NCBI RefSeq assembly: GCF_002234675.1
Contig: NC_019866.2
Span: forward strand, 5,313,307 to 5,377,306
Direction of reading: 5' to 3'
Source: Oryzias latipes
Taxonomy: Eukaryota > Chordata > Actinopteri > Beloniformes > Adrianichthyidae
DNA: 64,000 bases
The notes beneath the pieces are model-generated. The model worked only from the letters and a program-made list of their open reading frames with translations. It did no database searches and was not told where the DNA came from. Position 1 is the stretch's first letter. Every line of letters starts with the position of its first letter. This document shows, in pieces, positions 1 to 13,500 of the stretch. A program made the translations under genes and the position numbers.

Positions 1-195
1 CTGCAGCCGAGCAGAGCCACTATGAGCAAATAGGAGACAAGGAGAGAGGCAGAGAGGAGGGCAGACGCCTCACATTGGCTACACGGGTACCATGTGACCT
101 CCATGCAGGAGGGCTGAGGGACTCTCTACCAGCTGTCCAGCTCATGCTTCCTTGCAAACCTCTGTTGCCATTGACAACAGCTGCCCTGCAGCTCA

Positions 196-299
196 CCAAT
201 CAAATACCCTCTCTGAAAATCATTGGCTGGCGGTATTTTTTGGTGCCCGCCTCCTATTGTGTTGATGCATGATGGGAAGTGTAGTCCCAACATGCATCA
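196..299. promoter_or_regulatory. Promoter-like cluster: CCAAT boxes and ZNF143/Staf-like motif
   Basis: Two CCAAT boxes (accaatcaa near 196, inverted attggc near 223) lie just before a minus-strand motif ACTACACTTCCCATCATGCA (266-285). That motif resembles the known ZNF143/Staf consensus ACTACAATTCCCAgcATGC. It sits inside a near-perfect palindrome (arms 263-277 and 285-299, 14 of 15 pairs, 7-base loop). A third inverted CCAAT box lies near 76. The cluster may serve a gene beyond the left edge. No coding exon is visible here, and part of it may instead be a repeat. Confidence 0.4.
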
Positions 300-3043
300 G
301 CAAAAATGTTCCTGCATAATGTGAAGCGAAAAATGATTAATGATAACCCCATAAAGTGGCTTAAAGACCTTCAAACTCAGGCATTCCTGGTTCAGCCAGG
401 AAAAAGACATCCTCTGCCGCTTCCCCCCCAAGCCCCCACAGGGGAAAACTCCCACCCCTGAACAACAGGAACTCCAGCTGAAGGCCACAGCTAAGCATAG
501 AGTCAAACCTCTCTCCCTCCCCCTTTTCTCTTTTCTTTCATTGTCTCCATTTTTCTTTATTTAACCCCCCCACCCATCACCCCCTGTCTGCCCTCTTACA
601 TTTTGCTATTAAATGTAATTCCTCATTGTTCCGCCATCTCCTATAAACAGCATCTCACTCACATTCCAGAGGGGGTTGCAGGGGTTACATGTGCTCATGG
701 GGGGTTATAAACTCAGAAAATTTCATCACTTTCAGCATCACTTTAAAGAAGAAAAACCCACAAAGGGATTCCCTTTCACAGTAATCCAGCATCCGCTTTG
801 TTCCTGAAATTCCAAAGGACAACTTGGGATGAAATGTTGTGATTAATGACTGAACTTTGTCCAAATTTTGCTCCAGATTTGTGTTAGTGACCGATTCCTT
901 AGGTGTTCCATTGAAAAAAACTGTTTTACTCAACAGATTGAAGAACATAACATAAAAGTTTGGAAGTCTTTGCAGGAGAAAATAACTAATTTTTAAAACT
1001 TCTGCGAAACCTCCAAACAAAAATGATAACTTCTTGAAGACCCACTCTGATGAAAATTGTGTTTTTAACATTTTCTTGAGGCATATTTTATACGATAGAG
1101 GACATATATTAAGAAATTAAGGTTAAAATTATCTTCCTAAGTATTTCTTTGTTCAAATCATGAATCAGGAGCAGACAAAAAAAAACAGTTGGAAAAAGCC
1201 TGTAGCTGTGACGTAGGTGCTACAGTCGGCAGGACACAAGCTCCCTGCTCCGCTCCATTGTGAGGCATCCACTTGTTAGACAAATAGATCCAGGTATGTC
1301 TTTGTTTTCCTTGTCCAAGCTGGCTTTTGGCTCAAAACTAGCTCCAATAGTGCTCCAATGTCGATGTTAGGTTGAGGGTGTGAGGGGGGCTGTAAGCTAG
1401 TGGGATAGCACGTTAAGCATTAGGTTCCCAATGCAACAGGGAGGAGAAAGATGGCAGGAATACTCTGCACCAACTCAAAGGGTAATTTATAATGCTGGGA
1501 TTTCAGCTACAAATGACATAATCATGATTAAAAGACCACTGGGAATGTTTTGAAAATACATCAAAAGATGATCAGAGGGGGACTTTGGGATTTTGCTGCC
1601 ATCACTATCTGTTCCTGAACTGTTATTTCAGTGCAGTGAAAACATAAAGGGCAACTAAACATTCAGAGAAATGCTAGGAATGTCGCCGGCAGCTGCTAAG
1701 AAGCCAAACTGCTCTAAAAGGGACAATAAACAGCTGTAAAGTTTCTGTACCACTGTATATTAGCAAAAGTATTGCTCTGGCTGAACTCGAGGTCTCTGAA
1801 ATCCCAGAACAAAAGAGCACCTGCAGGGTTTTTCTGTGATTCTGTGAGCAGACAATGCCGCTAAGGCGTGATCTGATCCGTGGCGTGCAGGAGCTGACAG
1901 ACCAGAGACGGGCCAAGGATTTGTGAGAGCATGCAAGTGTGTGAGACTATGAGGGGGGGCTCAGGAATGTGAGCTATACAGTGAGGCAGTTGTGCATGTT
2001 ATACACAGAGGAAAAGCCTCCTGGGGTCTAACTTCAATGCATCATTATATTGGCCAGTGAAAGGAAGAAGCTGTAAAGTCAGCGTCCTGCAATGTTATTT
2101 GATCCTGCAGGACGAAAGACACAGTTTTGAAGAGAGATGCCTGCATATGCGCGCGTGTGTGGACGCGCTGTTAAAACAGTGGCTGTATTGTAATGGTGAG
2201 ATTATACTATCAGCAAAGGAATTCAGATTATTTTCCAAAGTGGCTCTGCAAACACATGTGGGTGAAACTCTAGGGGGACTTTTTTGAGTAGAAGACAGAT
2301 AAATAAATCATCAAAAACCTAGAAAACAGCTTACAACTTGATTTTAGTTGGGAGCAATATCAGAAAGTTGCAAAGAAATCGATTTTCTATGAATTTGTAC
2401 CATGAACTCTGCATCTTTTTTTTTTTGCAACGAAATGTTACAATAAATAATTCCATTAAAATACCTGGAATAGAGACACAAAAACAGACTGAGGTAAATA
2501 GTATTAAAAGTACACATAAATAAGCTGCATTTTCATATTAATGGATGAAATCACACTATTTTCATCTTTTCTCATCTTAAAATGTATTTTTTCAGATTTA
2601 ATTTAGTTTCGTTTTGTGGGACAAACGTTTTGCTCAGTTTTCTAAGCTTTTTGTGGTCAAATAGCACCACCTTCTGGACAACATCTGTTTTGAATTCCAT
2701 CAATTAATTATTTTCCTTTTTAAATCAATGGAGAAACTCTGAATCTGTCATACTTAAGAGTCTGTTTAATAAAGGTTTACACGAACTGGACTATACATCT
2801 GCAGCGGACAGTTACATGCAAAACTCAGTCTTTCTGTGCCACAGATTTTTGTAAATAAAGCTTTATTTTACAGTACAAAAAAAACCAAGTCAAAACCAAA
2901 ATGGCTCATTAAGTATATTTTGTGGCAGAGTGTGAAATATTTTCAGTTCATTTTAAGTGCAAAGAAACGTAAAAACAGATTTTATTTATTTGTAGTTGAA
3001 CTGACATATCAAAGATATTTTGTATACATAAAGCTGTAATACT
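300..3043. other. Intergenic, AT-rich; no gene seen
   Basis: No exon with convincing coding sequence and splice sites was found on either strand. The stretch holds one family A MITE (1036-1588), listed separately, and otherwise AT-rich sequence. The short ORFs show no recognisable domain. Confidence 0.5.
1036..1588 (+). repeat. MITE family A, copy 1
   Basis: This copy begins with gaagacccactctgatga and ends with gatgatcagagggggacttt, which is the imperfect inverted complement of the start. It has the family's internal landmarks: a segment near gctccctgctccgctcc, a stretch near gtgaggggggctgtaagctagtg, and a 3' part near aaaagaccactgggaa. No coding capacity is seen. It matches seven other copies in the window and looks like a non-autonomous DNA transposon. 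Confidence 0.75.
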
Positions 3044-3541
3044 AAAGACCAACTCTAATGAAAGTTGTGTTTTGGGTGTTTTTGACATGTTGTGGAGTTT
3101 TTTTGTGATGATTGAGAACATGGATGGAAAAAATTAAGCTTAAAATTGCATTTCTGAGTGTTTCTTTATTCAAATTGTTGTGAAGCAGGAGCAGACAAAA
3201 AAAAGCCTTTTGAAAAAGAGCGTATTTGTGATGTGGAAAATACACCGGGGTCAGGCCACAATCTCCCTGCTCTGCTCCATTCTGATGGATCCACTAGTGG
3301 ACAAAGAGTTTGTCATCGTTGCCCTCGCCTGAGCTGGCATAAGCTAGGGTGACGGGAAAGGGGGGTGGGGTTTCTCCACACCAACTCAGACAGCAACTTC
3401 GAATGAACTCCTGCCACCCTACAGAAACTATGTCCTAGAAAATGACAATTATTTTTTTATTTTGGCTAAAAACTTCATAATAATTGAAAGACCACGGGGA
3501 ACACTTTTGTAAGATCAAAAGATGATTGGAGTGGGCCTCCA
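3044..3541 (+). repeat. MITE family A, copy 2
   Basis: This full-length copy runs from aaagaccaactctaatgaaa to gatgattggagtgggcctcc, with the family's internal landmarks in order. It lies about 220 bp beyond the stop codon of the small membrane-protein gene. Read on the minus strand it contains AATAAA near 3452-3460, the nearest such signal I see for that gene. Confidence 0.75.
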
Positions 3542-3763
3542 ATGTCTAATATTTTATGATGACTTTGCAGCAAAATGACAACTACAATACATAAAGGCCA
3601 AAAGAAATCTGTCGCTTGAATGAAGTAGGATTATTTGGAGTCAGAATATTGCACATCAACAAAATATTATTGTCTTTCACATCTGGCTAAAGGAATTGTA
3701 AACTACAAAAAATAAAGAAAAAAACGCCCAACTTCCATACAAGCAGCCAGGACAGAATACTGT

Positions 3764-4272
3764 TCAGTTGTAGCGCGGAGTTCTGTTGGAGGGTTCATAT
3801 TCAGGCTGATGAAAGAGAGAAGGGCAGTGATGATGAGGAGGGTTGGACTTCCTCTGAACCCCCTTTAGTTCCCATCTGAGGACTGGGATTTGTGTCATCA
3901 TGGCTTGAATCTGATCCTTGCATCTAAAACAGATTTTAGATAAATAAATAAACAAATAAATAAATCAGATTTTACAGACGTGGTCTTTAAATAGATAGCT
4001 AAACATCATCATAATAAAATGTATTTAAAAAAAATACAACAGCTGTTCACGATTTTTTTGATTGCATTCATTTCTATCAATAATTTTTTGGGTGATGCTT
4101 CATTTTCTAGTAGAAAGCTGCGCCTTACCATGATGGAAACGGAATGCAGGAGGAGCGGGTGCTGCTTCTCCTGTGCAGCCGCTGGTGCGCCTCCTCACAG
4201 CATGTAGATGATGTAGGAGAGGAAGACGAGGCCCATGATGGCGAAGAACATCAGCAGCATGACGTCCACCAT
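3764..4272 (-). CDS. Small single-pass membrane protein, two exons (77 aa); possible LASP1 neighbour gene
   Basis: Seen: exon 1 coding 4272-4199 starts at an ATG in a strong Kozak context (TTTCCACCATGG) and encodes MVDVMLLMFFAIMGLVFLSY followed by IIYM, a single hydrophobic helix. It ends at donor CT|GTGAGG. Exon 2 coding 3923-3764 begins after acceptor tctgttttag, keeps the frame (74 + 160 = 234 nt) and ends with a polar tail rich in basic residues, Pro and His (KSNPPHHHCP ... EPSNRTPRYN, stop). Predicted topology is a very short N-terminus, a helix at about residues 4-24 and a 50-residue soluble tail. The sequence before the ATG (about 4300-4420) is CpG-rich and promoter-like. The gene lies about 0.66 kb past the lasp1 polyadenylation signal, on the same strand. 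Inference: human LASP1 has a small neighbour locus (LASP1NB, formerly LINC00672), so orthology is possible by position only. No function is assigned. Confidence 0.6.
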
Positions 4273-4948
4273 GGTGGAAACGCGGTCTGGAGCTGAGAAA
4301 AATGAGCAAGAAGCGAAGAGAACGCGCAGTTCTGTCGTGGGGCCTGCGCGCGAGCTCGGAAAAAATCGGAACAACACGGAAGGACTTCGGCTCCAGTCCC
4401 CGCCCACTTTTTTTCAAACCAGGAAATCAAGGAAATTCAACCAAAACACGTTTCGAACCAAGTTCTAATCAATGTGTTGATAATCATAGATAAATCTGTA
4501 TTCACTAAGGATTGTTCAATAAATATGTATAAATCAAAACAAAAGCTTTAAGAGAAAACATTAAAATTCGGTTGGGTGCAAAAAATTAATTTATTTTGTG
4601 ATTTAGCATGTTAGCAAAAAGTAAAAACTCACTCAGGTGCGTCTGAGGGTAAACGAAATTAAAGTTTTACATGAAAATGGAAATTCACCTCATCAGTTAA
4701 CACAAGCAGATAACACGAAACGACAGAAACCCACAAACCAAAGCGCCGAGCAGCCCTGACCAAAAATCTGCACAAAGCATCACTAAAGGAAAAAAAAGCT
4801 TTTCTTTTACTCTATTTTGAAGCTGAAAATTTAAATAAACCCTAAATTGGTTTTAAAATGCCTTTGACGTAAAGCAGGACAAAAAAGGTGTTCATTAAAA
4901 TATTTATAAATAAATACAAAGAACAGCGTTCTGAGAAAAAAATGACAT

Positions 4949-4954
4949 TTTATT
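4949..4954 (-). terminator. lasp1: Polyadenylation signal of lasp1 (AATAAA)
   Basis: The minus strand reads cagactcAATAAAatgtcatttttttctc. This is a canonical signal followed by a T-rich stretch, 2.6 kb after the lasp1 stop codon. It fits the long 3'UTR known for LASP1, so cleavage is expected near 4930. Confidence 0.65.
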
Positions 4955-7547
4955 GAGTCTGCAGAATCTTAAGTACAGTTTGAAGTGCTGTAATAGGGCA
5001 ACAGGAGATGATATCAGGTCCGTAAATCTGAGTTTTGAATAAATGTATGACAATATGATATTCTTTATTTTCATTAAAAAAAATATATCAAAAACAAAAC
5101 AAAGATGGAATGCACAGAACTGGTCTGAGTGCTAAACCTGCAATTGTGGATTACATAATTTCACTCTGCGAAGTCTACAGTATACAACCAGTATCATAGA
5201 AGCAGGGAATGATTCATTAGAAGCACAAGAACCTACGATGAAGGCGGAAGGAGTAAGGGACCGTAGCAGGGTTGGGGGTGGGTGGTGGGACAGGATGGAG
5301 AATTGAGGGGAATCGAGGTTAGGATGCTTGTTACGGTTCAGTAGTAATGCCAGAGTAGATGAACGGCATTTGGAGCAAAGAGGTCAACTCCTGGCCAATA
5401 TATCCAGGTCAAACTAACAAGCCCTGCCTTACAAACAGAGATTAAGAGCACCGACTCTATATCGCCCCCCACAGGACATGTACATCCTTCCTCAGCTTCA
5501 ACAGCGGTGCCAGTCTTTGGCCATTTTATTCTTTCCATCTCATTGGGAATAAAGGTTAAAATATAAGACTTTAATACAGTTGAATTGAACTGGGGGCAAT
5601 CAGCTTCTCTGAAACTTAAATAAAGGGCCATAGCAACTTAACTTTAAGCAAATTAAATGAATGAATTCCCCTAAAAAGAATACAAAATATTTTTTTCCAA
5701 TCCAACATTTGTTTTTGTGTTTTTTTTTTAAATCCAGCAGATGCTAAACACACGTGGAGGCTTTTAGATGCTTCGTGTGTTTTTCACCTTTTTTCCCTCG
5801 TTTACCTGGGAAATACTTAAAGTTCTCTTAAAGCCGCATTACTTCCTCACATTCACAGAAAAATGAAGCACTTTCAGCTGCAAGCCATTCCCTTCCCAGA
5901 GCACCATAACCTATACCCCCCCCCCCCTCCCTCCAAGATACACATATGGTGCATATACAGTTTTACAATGTCATCGAGCTACATAGTTGGAGCTTCGTCT
6001 TCTTTTTCTGAAGCTGCATGGGTTCGTCATCTTAAAAAAATCCCCCCGATCAAGTTAGCTGCATTTCATCACAGGATATAAAGTAGCAGGGAAAGGGGGG
6101 TGGTGTTTGTTTGGAGTTTTCAACCCCGCCAGGGAATGAAGAACCCCTCCTCAAAGGGTTAAGACGCTCAGAGAGTGTGGAAAGTCTGTATAAGAGGGAA
6201 ATGCTTGGTAAGGGGAGCCAAACACCAACAGAGATGATTATTCAGGAATTATGACCCCCCCATAAGAAACCAGCTTTCTTAACAATATTCTGGATTATTA
6301 TTCCCTTATCTGATCCATTACTGAATGCATCATTCTATATCAACTGTGACAAGCCACTGTTTTATTTAGAAGATTGTGACATTTTTCTTTTTAAAAACAG
6401 GCATCTGATAACAAGGAAGGCAAAGGAATAGCATCATTAAGACAACATTTATCACATCAAAGGTTCAAACATTTTTTAGATTAAATGAAAAACAGAACTG
6501 GAATGTTCTCACATAAAAAAAAAGAGAAATTCATTCAAACTCAAATGATTTGTAATACAGAATTGTGCTTGGGCTTCTGTCTATTAAACTCATTTTCTCT
6601 CTTTTTTAAAGGGGAATAATTTGTCCTAACTGTGGAATTTTAGTTGGCAATCATTTGTGAATAAGGTTTGAAGGCATTAAGACAGGAAAGAACATGAAAA
6701 AGTGTTGTGTACACAACAAAAGCGCACTGTGTTGGTGTCATCAGTGTGGCTCCAAGAAATGGACTGATAAATGTCCCCTAACTTGTCCCTGATCCTCCAC
6801 TTGCACCAGAGACCCCTGAGAAAGGCAACGACAGGAGGTCCTCTTCAGTTGGGCTACGATTTCCAGTTTCACACAGATACCCACAATGCACTGCTGGACA
6901 TGAGGGTGCCCATTTGTGCAGAAAATCATGAGACGTGCGTCTACCTATAAATAAATTAAACCTCTCAGTTTCAACTGTTGTGCGGCTGTTTGGTGCGACA
7001 GCAGCACAGTTGCGTTTGAAGGAATGTGCACGAATCGAAAACCCTCCATGCTCTGGTTCCAGTCCGGATGGGATCAAGCTGCCAGACGAACCAAAGGAAA
7101 GAGCCAAGAAGGGAAATTTTCTCCACAGAACAGCCTCTGCGGCGTAAAATAACGTGGGGAATTTTCTTTTGCACTTTTCGTCTTTTTTTTTTGTTCATGA
7201 TTGTTGAGTGCAAAAGCGACACAACATGACCCCTGACATACTGCTATCAGTGATGTTTTTTTTGTTTTTTTTTAAGACTTTCAGTTTTTGAGTGACAGCG
7301 AGGAAACAGACAGACGTCAGCACAGACAGACGGACAGGGAAGCAGAGGGATGGATGTGGACAGTGACAGCAGAGCGGGGATGCTTTGGGAGAGGTTTCAG
7401 GTTGTCACAGGACAGATTAGGGAATAAGAGAAAATTAAGAGAAAGCGGCGTTAAGATGAGATGGCACTGGGCTTTTCTTTTCCTTCTTTCCCTCCCTTTC
7501 ACTACTTCCTCCTCGTCCTCCTCTTTCCAGCTTTCTTTCCTGCTCAC
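4955..7547 (-). other. lasp1: lasp1 3' untranslated region
   Basis: This unbroken non-coding stretch runs from the lasp1 stop codon to the canonical polyadenylation signal. It includes a C-run near 5918-5930, poly-A/T tracts and no further coding exon. The extent is inferred from the signal and not from transcript data. The ORFs inside it show no domain. Confidence 0.6.
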
Positions 7548-10500
7548 TCAGATGGCCTCCACATAGTTGGCAGGGAGCATGCCCTGCTGGCCCGTGCGCT
7601 GAACGCGGCCGTACATCCAGCCCTCGTCAATCTGCTGCACGTCCTCGATCACGTCCCCGTCCATAAAAGACACTTCATCGTCATCGGCGGCCGAGTAGTC
7701 GTACACTGCTCTGTATACCTTCTGTCAACAAAAACAAAATCGGTCAGCTAGTTCTGAGGTGTGACTCTAAACGTGTCGGCAACAACAGTCACACTTTTCT
7801 AAAAACTCTTTTATTTGAACCTCAAATAGGTTTTATGCTGCGTTCACATTGAAAGTGATTCACACGTCCCATTCTCTGCAGGACGCTTGTGAAAAGTGGG
7901 TTCATAAACCTGATGCTGCCACCTCATGTGGGAGCAGCTACCGCTAAAAAATGTTAGCCTCATTGCTACACGGAACTGTGTACATCTCATATACAGTCAA
8001 TGCATGGAAGACACAGATGAGACCTAGAGATCAGGCTTTTTTATTGTGAATAGTTCTACAAAGGAGTCTGTCTCAGACGTCTCCATGTCTGGGTTCATTC
8101 AGAGACTCTCCCAGTACGGTGAGTTTCACCATCTAAGCCAGGAAGGACGGCGCTTTCAGCGGTACGTCTGTCTCTGTGACCCAGACTTGCTGACAATAGG
8201 AAAAATATCATAAACTTCAGGTGGAAAACAGGCTGCAAAAATCAGGTTCTCCTCCTTGGTTTTGGACTCCATCTGCTGATCACGTCCTCAACAAGTCACG
8301 GGCCAAAGCAGAGTTTCTGATTGGTTGACGCAACGCAAATTCATCGCCAAAGTACAGATATTTGAACTCTGGAAGCATTGCGACACCTGAAACGTGCTGC
8401 TGCTATACTGCCGTGCCTCGACGCTCAAAACGCGCCGCAGGACGTTGGATGGCGTATGTACATTGACTTACCATTAAAACTATGTGAACGCGGATTTAAA
8501 CATTTTAACACAATATTAACCTGGATGAAACTACATTATGTGGATAATGTTTAAGTCTTGGTTGTGTAGATTTGAGATGACTAACCCCAGAACTGGGAGG
8601 AGGAGCAGCAGCTGCCTGGCGCACAGGTTCAGGAGTGGGCTCGTAATGGTAGTTCTGAGGGGTTGCAGGTGGTTGGAAAGCTCCTGGGAAATGCAAAAAA
8701 AAGAACAATAGAATGAGAAGCAAACCCATTTTCTCGCACTCACAGATTCTAATTTTAACATACAGAAAAAAATTGGATTTCAGATCCTTTAATGAGGTCA
8801 CACTTCTTATATCAAGAACACGGAAATCTAAGATTTACATCCAACCCCTGTTAAAGTTTCCTGTTATACAACTTTTTCTTTTTCTTTTTTTTTTGAACAA
8901 TGAGTGTCTGTGTGAAGTTGCAAATCAATCATGCAAAAGAGAGATGGTTTATCACTTTAAAATAACTTCTAAAAAAAACTATTTTCCATTTGCTCAAGCA
9001 ATCTGCTCACATTTTGAATACATTTAGATAAAAGATCCACCCTTCTACATGAACACAAAGTACAGAGGGACACCTTTAATGTCATTTCTATTTAAAATGA
9101 GAAACAACAGCACATCTATAAATGACGTCTTTTTTCTACCTGCACTGGGGGTAGTGGGCGTAAGTGGAGCCTCTCCTCCCATCTTCCTCTTCTCAAACTC
9201 CTCATGATATTTAATCTGAAACAACATCATGCATGAAGACAAAGATCAAACTCGTATGTCCTTTTTTTTATGGTCACTGCGTGCAGTTTTTCATCCACCA
9301 GGGGGCTCCAGCGTGCTCTGCGGCCTGGCTGTTTGTGCAGAAAGGTGGGGCAGATTGATGTTCCAGCAGTCAAGGCTCAGGAAGTTGCCTGACGCTGAGA
9401 GGAAATGACATCTCAGAAGCAGGAAGTACGGTGAGCTCAGAGCTGCACAGCTTGCACACCAGACACCAGGTGAAGGGAGAAACAGCAACAATGTTTCAAA
9501 GAAGCAGAGTTAACTGGAAATGCAGACGTAAAGAGGGTGGAAGCAAACCCCAAAGCAATTGATAAATGAACATTCTCAATTAGGTTAAAACACAGGCTTT
9601 AATTTGTAAGTTTTAGAGTTGAAAATCAATTTTATCTTTCCAAACAGTCGTCAACAAGCAGAATTCAGTGTTTCAACACCAAACATTCTGCGTTGATAAA
9701 ACTGAAACTGGGTTAGTCGCCTGTGATTGCACTAAATAATCCCCCCCCCCTCCCATTTCCATGCTGACAACAGGCCCCACTCATAGCGCTTTGGTCAAGA
9801 TTTACAGCCCTGCTACTACCCGAGCCTCAAAGGGCCCACTGTGCCAGCGTCCTTCTCAGGGAGTGTAATCACAGCAGCCTGGACTGGAGGATGGAGTGTT
9901 TGTCCAGGAACAGCGGATCAAGTCAGTGAGAGAACACAGAGGCTCTTCTCAAGTGCAATATGCTCTGTGAGAGTGAGATCATTTCAGCTCCCTCTGATGG
10001 AGAAGATCCAACCGACTGAGTGTGCATGTCGGTTTACAGGAAGTGAAATGACCAAAACCTCATAACGCACACTTTTGATCTTTGTTGCATGGCAAGAAAA
10101 GAAAAAAAGAACAGAGAACAGGGCAGCGTGAGCCGAGTCATTAAACAGAAAAACAGTAAAAGTATCTAGAAAAGGAAGAGAAAACCCCCCCAAACATTAG
10201 CATTCATCTTACGTGTCTATAATGACTGACGAGGAACGATGTTGTAATCGGTCACAGATGCTCATCAGCTGTAAATAAAAATGCGTTTGAACCCTCTTCT
10301 GTTTTTCCCAGATCTCGTTAGTGTGCGCACATAAACAAACACACAAAATGTTTTTTTTCTTCTTACATATTTCTTTAATCTCAAACGTGCGAGATCTTTC
10401 ATTATATGAAAGCAGTAATTATGCAGCGTCCTCCACACTCATTATGCCATTAGTGAGGTTGGTGCAGGGCTGGTAAAGCATAATGACGTGTTTATGCGTG

Positions 10501-13500
10501 AGGGTGTTTCACAAGAAAATTAAAGCCTTCACAGCAGAGTTGAGATACTGGAAGGACGAGGTAAACAACGTACCCGTTTTCAAAATGGTTTTGCTGTATT
10601 TACAGAAAAAGAGGGAAGTAAAGAGGAGATGGTGTGGTCGGTTCAAAGACAAACAATGGCGCTTTAAGAATTTTCATGTGTTCTTTGGGGCTTGAGGCAG
10701 AGGAAGTGAAACCCACTAGAAAATTGACTAGAAAAACAAAATCCCTGGCCTGAAGCCGTTCCAGCTGCTGACTTTCAGGGTTATGACAAAAAGCTCACTT
10801 CATTTATAAAGCACCAGACTGTCTAAAAGGATGCTCCACCTGTGAAGCCATTGAACTGGACTGACCCCTCCCCCTTACGTTCCAAACAGGAAGTGCCCCC
10901 TGGTTCTAAGAAGCCATAATCCCACAGACTCCAATAGAGAATTAAACTGCTATTACTGTCACTTTATTTGTCAGAATCACCATTCAGGCTCTGATACCTT
11001 TTTTAAAGATCCACTCCCATGAAAATCTTGTTTTTAACTTATTCTTAGCGTTTTCATTAAAAGATTAAAACCGATGAACTCCTAAAGAACATTTGAGAGA
11101 TTCTAAAGCATTGACCATTTCTGGTTCCGACATGGCGACGTCTGTATTGAAAACAATGCTGACTGAATTGTCTTTGTGTTGCTGGAACTGAAAGTAAGCC
11201 CTCTTCATGGGTGACATATACAGTCAATGGTTCAAACTCACAGCACCACCCAACTACAAATCCCACAATGCACCCCAACAACTGGCATGGCTTAATGACA
11301 CACACAGAAAGTGGATAAATGGGTCAGTGCTCCTAAAGTTACACTCAATCTAGCCACAGGGAGGGAAGACCAAAACTGGAAAACAGGCATGAGGCCAAGG
11401 ATCGGTTCGTCAACTTTAGAGGTTAATCTGTGTGTGCTATAACAAAGAACCATCAGGAAAAAATACATATAACCTGAATGCAACAGACATTAAAAATAGC
11501 TTGATGTCATTATAAAGAAGATATTTTAAAGAAAAATCAAAAATGGACTGAAGTAAGAAGAATCAGGCCTGACCTTCCATCGTGTTCAAGGTTATGTCAA
11601 CATTTAAATACTATGAAATGATCTTGGGAGAAGCTTTAAGATGGAATAAAAAGGAACGGCTCAGAACCCAAACCCCAAAAGGCCAAAACCTTAAAGCAGA
11701 GAATCCACTGTCTCCACAGAGTCCACTGTCACTGAACAAAGGGATTGGAGGATCCAGGCTGAGGCTCGGTCACTTACATTGCTGATCTGGTCCTGTGTTT
11801 TCTTAATTCTCTGCAACTCTGGCGTGTCTGCCACCACGCTGAACCCTTTGCCTTTATTCTTCTCAAAATCCTCCCTGTAGAGAACCTAAGGCAAAATAAA
11901 AATAAAACAAACATTACGAGCGAATTAGACATGGATTTATTAAAGGACAAACAATTGAATAATATTTAAAATCCTAAAGGATTTTTTCAAATCTTTTTTT
12001 TAAGAAATTATGGATGAAAAAAGGAAAATATAGAAGTGTTATCAAATAAATCTTACAATTTAGCAGGAAAAAATCCTCCTGAGTTATGTTATAGCATCGA
12101 GGAAATGGTTTATAGACAAAATAATCATTCCATTACACGTTGGGTTTTTATATGAAATTAAGGTGACATTTTCTTTAGGACTTTTGACATTAAACTAACG
12201 CAAATTTAACCATATGATTTGAATAAGTTGTGTCATTTTTTCTGTAAACCAAAGCCGGCATTAATGACACAGTCTTTAGTGAGGATGTTCACTTCCTGTT
12301 TGCTCATGAGCTTTACATAAGGGCGTTGGAGCGACCATATTTGGTCAAAATGAGCTGAAGTGAGGAGTGACTAACAGCGTATGTGTGTTTGCTCCCTGTC
12401 GTCCCCGCCCACTTCTCACCCCGAGGGCAGGGGAGGAAATGTCCAACCCAAACGACACAAGCTTTAGAAATTTCAAGAGCAGAGAACCCCCCCCCCAATC
12501 ATCTCCAGTACTTAAACCCACAACCGCATACACTACTTTACAAACCTGAAACAGGAAGGAGTATTTTTAAACGGACACATCCTGTCTTTCTAACCATCAT
12601 GACATTTCAGCTGCACCTCTCCCCACACCAGCCCTTGCTCCTTCCTCCATGACGATTGCTTCATCTCTGCGCGGCGCCGTCGTTACCGGAAAACGGAGCT
12701 CCGTTCCCGCTTCCCCTCACCCCGTCTAAATAACGTCTGACGCCGCTGAACCGAGTGCTGACAGCACTCCTCTCGCCTCATTACCAAAAGAGGCGATTGC
12801 GATTCACAGATGGTGAGCGGGTGCGTTAAGGAATCTGCTCAGATACAACCCTGAAGTCATCAAGAAATAAACTTTAGCATTCTCTAAAATCAAATACATG
12901 TCTCAGTGAAGATTTATGTGCCTTCATCACATCCTTGCCCTTCCTTCTTGTTTCTCTCAGTCAACACTTGGTCCTCCCCCTCGTTTCCATTCCCCAAGCC
13001 CATCTCCTTTGTCTTTCAGGGTGTAAGCCACAGTTTCCTCTCCACCAATCATTCTCTTGCGTTCCTCCCCCGCCCACAATCCTTCCCTGTGAAGCTCCTG
13101 TTTCATTCATTCATATTTTACTGATTTACAGTCAACCACGGCGCTAAAGCTTCTCCTCGTTTTAATCCTTTCCTCTGCCCCTGTATGACCACTGTGTGTG
13201 TGTGTGTGTGTGTGTGTGGGGGGGGGGGGTTACTTTAATTTCTCACTTGTTCTCCTTCCCTCCCCTCTTTGGTGCCTTCCTGCCTCATCCTCCTTTCATT
13301 CATGTGCGCTTCGTCGCTCTTCTCCTCCCCAGTTGGCTCTTTTGCGTTTCTTTATTTCCCTTCTTTCCGTTTCTCCTGCAGTCTTGTAATGCGGTGTGAC
13401 AAACCTCTACCCTGCTACCATAGCAATAGGGTTCCTGTAGCAACGCAGCACCATTGATGCTAAGAGGTTAGACAGCCAGTTCTGTCGCACTTTCAACTTT

